Source of the DNA: Caldithrix abyssi DSM 13497
GTDB lineage: Bacteria; Calditrichota; Calditrichia; Calditrichales; Calditrichaceae
Assembly: GCF_001886815.1 (NCBI RefSeq)
Contig: NZ_CP018099.1
Coordinates: 3,470,501 to 3,534,500 of the forward strand
Reading direction: 5' to 3'
Length of the DNA: 64,000 bases
The notes under the pieces are model-generated. The model did no database searches. It had not been told where the DNA came from and was given only the letters and a program-made list of their open reading frames with translations. Position numbers and translations under genes: made by a program. Below, in pieces: positions 58,957 to 64,000 of this stretch (the stretch's first letter is position 1; each line of letters begins with the position of its first letter).

Positions 58957-61095
58957 ATGGAAAATGGCCAACTAACCTGGATCACCAATTTTATCTGGAA
59001 CATTGCCGATGATGTGCTGCGTGACCTGTACGTTCGCGGCAAATATCGCGATGTTATCCTGCCTATGACGGTGATTCGCCGCTTTGATGCAGTGCTGGAG
59101 CCGACCAAACAAGCGGTGTTGCAAATGAAGGAAAATTTAGACCAGGCAGGCATTACCAATCAGGACGGCCCATTGCGCCAGGCAGCCGGACAGGCTTTTT
59201 ACAATACTTCCCCTTTTACCCTGCGAGATTTAAAAAACCGTGCCAGTCGCCAACAACTGGAAGCAGACTTCCGCGCCTATCTGGACGGCTTCTCGCCTAA
59301 TGTGCAGGAGATCATCGACAATTTTGAATTTCGTAATCAAATTCCCCGCCTTTCCAGAGCTGATGCTCTGGGAACACTGATCGAAAAATTTCTTGATCCG
59401 GCCATCAATCTGAGCCCCTATCCCGTCTTGAACAGCGATGGTTCGGTGCGCCTGCCGGGATTGGACAACCACGCCATGGGCACCATCTTTGAGGAACTGG
59501 TGCGCCGCTTTAATGAGGAAAACAACGAGGAAGCCGGCGAGCACTGGACGCCCCGCGATGTGGTAAAGCTGATGGCCCGGCTGATCTTTTTGCCTATTGC
59601 TGACCAGATCGAATCGGGAACCTATCTGCTCTACGACGGCGCCTGCGGTACCGGGGGCATGTTGACCGTAGCCGAAGATACCATGAAGCAACTGGCAACG
59701 GAACATGGGAAACAGGTCACTACGCATCTCTATGGTCAGGAAATTAATGCGGAAACCTATGCCATCTGCAAAGCGGATTTGCTTATCAAAGGGGAAGGTG
59801 AGGAAGCAGAAAACATTGTGGGGGGACCGGAATATTCCACCCTTTCCAATGACGCCTTTCCGCACCTGAAATTTGATTTCATGCTCAGCAATCCCCCTTA
59901 CGGCAAAAGCTGGAAGAGCGACCTGGAGCGCATGGGCGGCAAGCAGGGCATCAAAGACCCGCGCTTTGTGGTGAATCATCGGGGAGAGGAGCTATCCCTG
60001 ATAACGCGCACCAGCGATGGGCAGATGCTGTTTCTGGCCAATATGGTCAGCAAAATGAAGCACGATACCCCACTGGGCAGCCGCATCGCCGAGGTGCACA
60101 ACGGCTCATCCCTATTTACCGGAGACGCCGGCCAGGGGGAGAGCAACATCCGGCGCTACATCATCGAAAATGACTGGCTGGAAGCCATCGTTGCCCTGCC
60201 GCTAAACATGTTCTACAACACCGGCATCGCCACCTACATCTGGGTGCTTTCCAACCGGAAACCGGAACAGCGCAAAGGCAAAGTGCAACTCATCGACGCC
60301 ACGCAGTGGTACCAACCGTTGCGCAAGAACCTGGGCAAGAAGAATTGTGAGCTTTCGGAAGATGATATTCAACGCATCGTGGATGTCTTTCTGAAATTTG
60401 AAGAGAGCGAACAATCGAAGATTTTTCCCAACAAAGCCTTCGGCTACTGGAAGGTGATTGTGGAGCGCCCCCTGCGTTTGCGCGCGGACTTATCGGAAGT
60501 AAAACTGAACCGCTTTGCCCAACTGTGCAAGGAGCAGCAGCAAAGCGGTTTGGGCACCTTTATGAAAAGCGTTGCAAAAATTATGGGCGCCGGACCGCAT
60601 CGGAATTACAATCTTTTTCTGGAAAAATTGACCCAACTGGCGAAAGAGGCAGGTATCAAGCTCAACGGCAAACAACTGAAACTGATCCGGGATCATCTTT
60701 GTGAGCGGGATGAACAGGCCGAACCCGTAATCCGGAAAATCCACCAAGCCGGAACCAAAGCCGATCCGCTCCATGGATTGGTTGAAATCGATCTTCATGG
60801 AAAAGCGCGGGTGGTGGAATATGAGCCGGACAGCGAATTGCGCGACAGCGAGCAGGTGCCTTTGCTGGAAGACGGCGGGATCGATGCCTTTTTGAAACGA
60901 GAGGTACTGCCCTACGCCCCGGACGCCTGGTATGATCCGAGCAAAGTGAAAATCGGCTATGAAATCAATTTCAACCGCTATTTTTACAAACCCAAACCCC
61001 TGCGCAGCCTGGAAGAAATCCGCGCCGATTTGCTGGCCGTGGAGAAAGAGGCCGAGGGACTGTTGGATGAGATTTTGGGAGGAAAAGAAGAATGA
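58957..61095 (+). CDS. hsdM: Type I restriction-modification methyltransferase subunit
   Basis: Start taken at ATG 58957 (MENGQLTWITNFIWNIADDV), which follows GAGGGG with an 8-base spacer; the open frame reaches further upstream only through the relic. The 712-residue protein has the HsdM N-terminal helical domain ('DLYVRGKYRDVILPMTVIRR'), a helical linker and the N6-adenine methylase fold with motif I 'YDGACGTGGML' (D227) and catalytic motif IV 'NPPYGKSW' (from N312). It methylates adenine on DNA sites chosen by HsdS. It has a ~200-residue C-terminal extension. Its stop overlaps the next start (ATGA). Confidence 0.95.
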   Translation: MENGQLTWITNFIWNIADDVLRDLYVRGKYRDVILPMTVIRRFDAVLEPTKQAVLQMKENLDQAGITNQDGPLRQAAGQAFYNTSPFTLRDLKNRASRQQLEADFRAYLDGFSPNVQEIIDNFEFRNQIPRLSRADALGTLIEKFLDPAINLSPYPVLNSDGSVRLPGLDNHAMGTIFEELVRRFNEENNEEAGEHWTPRDVVKLMARLIFLPIADQIESGTYLLYDGACGTGGMLTVAEDTMKQLATEHGKQVTTHLYGQEINAETYAICKADLLIKGEGEEAENIVGGPEYSTLSNDAFPHLKFDFMLSNPPYGKSWKSDLERMGGKQGIKDPRFVVNHRGEELSLITRTSDGQMLFLANMVSKMKHDTPLGSRIAEVHNGSSLFTGDAGQGESNIRRYIIENDWLEAIVALPLNMFYNTGIATYIWVLSNRKPEQRKGKVQLIDATQWYQPLRKNLGKKNCELSEDDIQRIVDVFLKFEESEQSKIFPNKAFGYWKVIVERPLRLRADLSEVKLNRFAQLCKEQQQSGLGTFMKSVAKIMGAGPHRNYNLFLEKLTQLAKEAGIKLNGKQLKLIRDHLCERDEQAEPVIRKIHQAGTKADPLHGLVEIDLHGKARVVEYEPDSELRDSEQVPLLEDGGIDAFLKREVLPYAPDAWYDPSKVKIGYEINFNRYFYKPKPLRSLEEIRADLLAVEKEAEGLLDEILGGKEE

Positions 61096-62936
61096 ACGAA
61101 ATTCAGGGTATAGCGAGAACTATCCGCGAATTGCTTAAAGGTGTAAAATATTCCATTGATTACTATCAACGGGAATATCGATGGGGAACGAAACAGGTTC
61201 TTGAATTACTCAATGACTTGACCAGCAAATTTCTCGAAGGTTACCAACCTGAGCACAAACGAGAACAGGTCGAAAAGTATCCCCACTATTTCCTTGGTTC
61301 AATTATCATAAGTAGCAAAGACGCAGGTAAGTTCATTGTAGATGGACAACAAAGGTTAACATCAATTACTCTCCTCTTGATTTTACTGAGGAACCTGCAA
61401 CAAAATCGAAATGATAAAGTTTATATTGATGATTTAATCTATTCAGAAAAATTTGGAAAGAAATCGTTTAATTTAGTAGTGCCAGAACGCGAAGCCTGTT
61501 TAACTGCATTGTTTGAAGGGAAATCATTTGATTCAAACGGCATGTCAGAATCTGTTATCAATATTTACAATAGATATCAGGACCTTGAAGAACATTTTCC
61601 CGAAGAATTACGTAACCATGCATTACCATATTTCATTGATTGGCTACTGGAAAATGTACACATGGTAGAAATTACTGCTTATTCTGATGAAGATGCTTAC
61701 ACGATTTTCGAAACAATGAATGACCGGGGGCTTTCACTCACTCCAACAGAAATGCTGAAGGGTTATCTTTTAGCAAATCTTATTGAAGAAAAACGGGATG
61801 AAAGTAACCGACTATGGAAAAAACGAATTGAAGAAATAACGGAGTGGGGAAAAGATGTAGAATCCGATTTTTTTAAAAATTGGTTACGTTCCCAATATGC
61901 TCAAAAAATTCGAGAGAGGAAAAAAGGGGCGAAACCAGAAGACTTTGACCGTATTGGGACAGAATATCACCGCTGGATTAGGGAAAATAGCAAAAATATT
62001 GGTCTCACTTCAAGCGATGATTTTTACAATTTTATTCATCGAAACTTTAACTTCTTTATCCGCCAATACAATATGCTCATGAATGCTTCTCATGGAAATG
62101 TTGCGGAATTAAATCATGTGATGTACAATGCCCATCACGGTTTTACGTTGCAATATATGGTGTTATTAGCACCTCTTACGCTTGAAGACACTGAAGCAAT
62201 TATTAAGCGAAAAATTCGTATTGCCGCGCGCTTTATTGACATATTGTTAGCCTGGCGTATCTGGAATTTCAGAAGCATTTCTTATTCAACCATGCAATAT
62301 TCTATGTTTCTGGTAATGAAGGAAATCAGAGGACTGGAACCCAAAAAACTTGCGAAAACTTTGTATAATCGATTACAAAGGGAAGAAGAAAACTTTAGAA
62401 AGAATAGCCCATACCATCGGCGAGAAATTGGATTTTACATGCATCAACAAAATCGTCGTGCAATTCATAGATTGTTGGCAAGATTAACCGAGTATGTGGA
62501 AGTTCAATCTGGTTTAGATTCTAATTATAAAAATTATGTTAGGGAAGAAGGTAAGAACCGTTTTGAAGTTGAGCATATATGGGCGGATAAATACGAATAT
62601 CATGAAGATGAATTTGAGCATCCAAGTGATTTTCAGGAAAACCGAAATCGGATTGGTGGATTGTTGTTGTTGCCTAAATCATTTAACGCCAGTTATGGTG
62701 ATCTAAAATATGGAGAAAAATTACCTCATTACCTTAAACAAAATTTACTAGCGCAGTCGTTGCATCCACAATGTTATGAACACAATCCTGGATTTTTAAG
62801 ATTTATTGAGCAAAGCGGTTTACCGTTTAAGCCTTATGAACATTTTGACAGAAAAGCATTAGATGAACGGTGCGAACTATATCGAATGATTGCCGAACAT
62901 GTTTGGAATCCAGAAGATTTGTTGAGAGAGGTTTAA
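61092..62936 (+). CDS. DUF262/DUF1524 (GmrSD-type) protein embedded in the type I R-M operon
   Basis: A 614-residue protein. The N-terminal DUF262 domain has 'YQREYRWGTKQVLELLNDL' and the DGQQRLTS motif (residues 84-91), which in characterised members binds and hydrolyses nucleotides; 'FETMNDRGLSLTPTEMLKGYLL' is also typical. The C-terminal DUF1524 part has 'FEVEHIWADKY' (H495) and 'NRIGGLLLLPKSFNASYGD' (from N519), an HNH/His-Me-finger nuclease pattern. Related proteins (GmrSD, SspE, BrxU) cut modified or invading DNA. Here it overlaps hsdM by four bases and is 2 bp from hsdS, so it is one unit with the methylase and specificity genes. Confidence 0.9.
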   Translation: MNEIQGIARTIRELLKGVKYSIDYYQREYRWGTKQVLELLNDLTSKFLEGYQPEHKREQVEKYPHYFLGSIIISSKDAGKFIVDGQQRLTSITLLLILLRNLQQNRNDKVYIDDLIYSEKFGKKSFNLVVPEREACLTALFEGKSFDSNGMSESVINIYNRYQDLEEHFPEELRNHALPYFIDWLLENVHMVEITAYSDEDAYTIFETMNDRGLSLTPTEMLKGYLLANLIEEKRDESNRLWKKRIEEITEWGKDVESDFFKNWLRSQYAQKIRERKKGAKPEDFDRIGTEYHRWIRENSKNIGLTSSDDFYNFIHRNFNFFIRQYNMLMNASHGNVAELNHVMYNAHHGFTLQYMVLLAPLTLEDTEAIIKRKIRIAARFIDILLAWRIWNFRSISYSTMQYSMFLVMKEIRGLEPKKLAKTLYNRLQREEENFRKNSPYHRREIGFYMHQQNRRAIHRLLARLTEYVEVQSGLDSNYKNYVREEGKNRFEVEHIWADKYEYHEDEFEHPSDFQENRNRIGGLLLLPKSFNASYGDLKYGEKLPHYLKQNLLAQSLHPQCYEHNPGFLRFIEQSGLPFKPYEHFDRKALDERCELYRMIAEHVWNPEDLLREV

Positions 62937-62938
62937 GG

Positions 62939-64000
62939 ATGATCAAAAAACTCAAACCCTACCCCCAATACAAAGATTCCGGCGTGCCCTGGTTGGGAAA
63001 GGTGCCAGCGCATTGGGAGGTGTTTCCTAACCGTGCTTTGTTCGTTGAAATAAATGATCAAAATAATCTAAATGAACAGCTTCTTTCAGTAACCATTAAT
63101 AGTGGTGTTATACAACAAAGAGAATTGTTGAATGTAAGTTCAAAAAAGGATAGCTCCAGGATTGATAAGTCAAATTATAAGTTAGTTATGCCTGGAGACA
63201 TAGTTTATAACAAAATGAGAGCATGGCAAGGAGCAATCGGCCTTTCTCAATATCGGGGCATTGTTAGCCCTGCTTATGTCGTACAAAAACCGAAATACCA
63301 AGAATCAGGTCGTTTTTTTCATTACTTGTTCAGAACCCCTTTATTCATAAAAGAAGCAGAACGTTGGTCTTATGGTATTACTTCGGATATGTGGAGTTTG
63401 CGGCCTGAACATTTTAAGCTTATATATTCACCCCTCCCGCCTCTCCCCGAACAGCAAGCCATTGTGCGGTTTCTGGATTGGGCAGAGCGGCGCATCCGCA
63501 AAGCCATCCGGTTGCGGCAGCGGCGCATTAAGCTGCTGCAGGAGTACAAACAGGCGCTGATCCACCAGGCGGTTACCGGGCAAATCGACGTACGCACCGG
63601 CCAACCCTACCAGGAATACAAAGACTCCGGGGTGGAGTGGCTGGGAAAGGTGCCAAAGCATTGGGAGGTGGTGCGGCTAAAATATGTAGCACGATTAAAA
63701 AGTGGGGAGTCGATAACTTCAGAAAACATAGAAGAAACAGGTAAGTTTCCTGTTTACGGTGGAAATGGATTGCGTGGTTACACCAATGCATATACGCACG
63801 AAGGCGAATTTGTTCTAATAGGTCGTCAGGGTGCTCTGTGTGGAAATATAAATTATGCATCCGGCAAATTTTGGGCTTCTGAACACGCTGTTGTTGCTCA
63901 ACCAAAACTGAAGTTTTCAGTGAGATGGTTTGGAGAGCTTCTACGAATAATGAACCTTAATCAATACTCTATGGCAGCTGCACAACCTGGCCTCGCTGTG
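62939..64000 (+). CDS. hsdS: Type I restriction-modification specificity subunit (3' end beyond window)
   Basis: ATG 62939 follows GAGAGAGG; the frame is open to the window edge (354 codons seen, product incomplete). It starts MIKKLKPYPQYKDSGVPWLG. Two target-recognition regions begin with near-copies of one segment: 'YKDSGVPWLGKVPAHWEV' (residues ~11-28) and 'YKDSGVEWLGKVPKHWEV' (~223-240). The first recognition domain ends with 'PPLPEQQAIVRFLDWAERRIRKAIRLRQRRIKLLQEYKQALIHQAVTGQID', the conserved spacer helix. The second is cut by the window. HsdS chooses the DNA sequence for HsdM and HsdR. Confidence 0.95.
   Translation, partial: MIKKLKPYPQYKDSGVPWLGKVPAHWEVFPNRALFVEINDQNNLNEQLLSVTINSGVIQQRELLNVSSKKDSSRIDKSNYKLVMPGDIVYNKMRAWQGAIGLSQYRGIVSPAYVVQKPKYQESGRFFHYLFRTPLFIKEAERWSYGITSDMWSLRPEHFKLIYSPLPPLPEQQAIVRFLDWAERRIRKAIRLRQRRIKLLQEYKQALIHQAVTGQIDVRTGQPYQEYKDSGVEWLGKVPKHWEVVRLKYVARLKSGESITSENIEETGKFPVYGGNGLRGYTNAYTHEGEFVLIGRQGALCGNINYASGKFWASEHAVVAQPKLKFSVRWFGELLRIMNLNQYSMAAAQPGLAV

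Overview
The window most likely comes from a Calditrichota-type bacterium of the FCB group, close to Caldithrix. This is inferred from content, not from a database match. Three large secreted proteins end in a type IX secretion (por) sorting domain with YPNPFN-like motifs. There is a GWxTD protein, a DUF5683 protein and many lipoproteins. Housekeeping genes (murA, murB, ftsY, rimO, hslVU) lie among repeat-rich intergenic DNA and insertion sequences. No rRNA, tRNA or CRISPR array was seen.

Layout. 1-11.4 kb (+): surface and envelope genes, namely two Asp-box propeller proteins, an L-type lectin, lipoproteins and a secreted ankyrin protein. 11.8-18.5 kb: an amidase-like protein (+), then on the minus strand a short SerA, a secreted Ntn hydrolase coupled to a stand-alone NFACT-R protein, and a GH18 protein. 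18.7-25.0 kb: a coherent sigma-54 unit with an inverted-repeat activator site, a -24/-12 promoter, a lipoprotein gene broken by an ISL3-type element, a sensor kinase with an FG-GAP-like propeller sensor, and its NtrC-type regulator. 25.0-26.1 kb: a 99-bp-period tandem repeat array. 26.2-30.2 kb (+): Nudix hydrolase, PLP synthase, murB, murA. 38.9-30.7 kb (-): ridA, lipid kinase, DUF5683, YfiM-like, PHP, UbiA, ftsY, rimO, GWxTD. 39.2-40.7 kb: a hairpin-rich REP-like array. 40.8-49.3 kb (+): a GbsR-type regulator, then SDR, KAS III-like, Na+/solute symporter, acyl-CoA ligase, lipoprotein, beta-barrel and lipoprotein hydrolase, apparently one lipid or carboxylate-handling locus. 49.8-53.6 kb (+): hslVU and two methyltransferases. 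53.7-57.6 kb: ygiQ split by an IS1634-like element. 57.9-64.0 kb: an ISL3 remnant, a dead hsdM fragment, then a type I restriction-modification operon (hsdM, a DUF262/DUF1524 protein, hsdS) that runs off the end.

The observations most worth a second look are: (1) the sigma-54 circuit whose nearest target gene has been disrupted by an IS; (2) the KAS III-like enzyme that keeps only its Cys, in an operon with a shared palindromic operator; (3) the GmrSD-type protein embedded between hsdM and hsdS; (4) the two repeat families built of hairpins with conserved parts; (5) precise, reconstructable IS disruptions of two genes.
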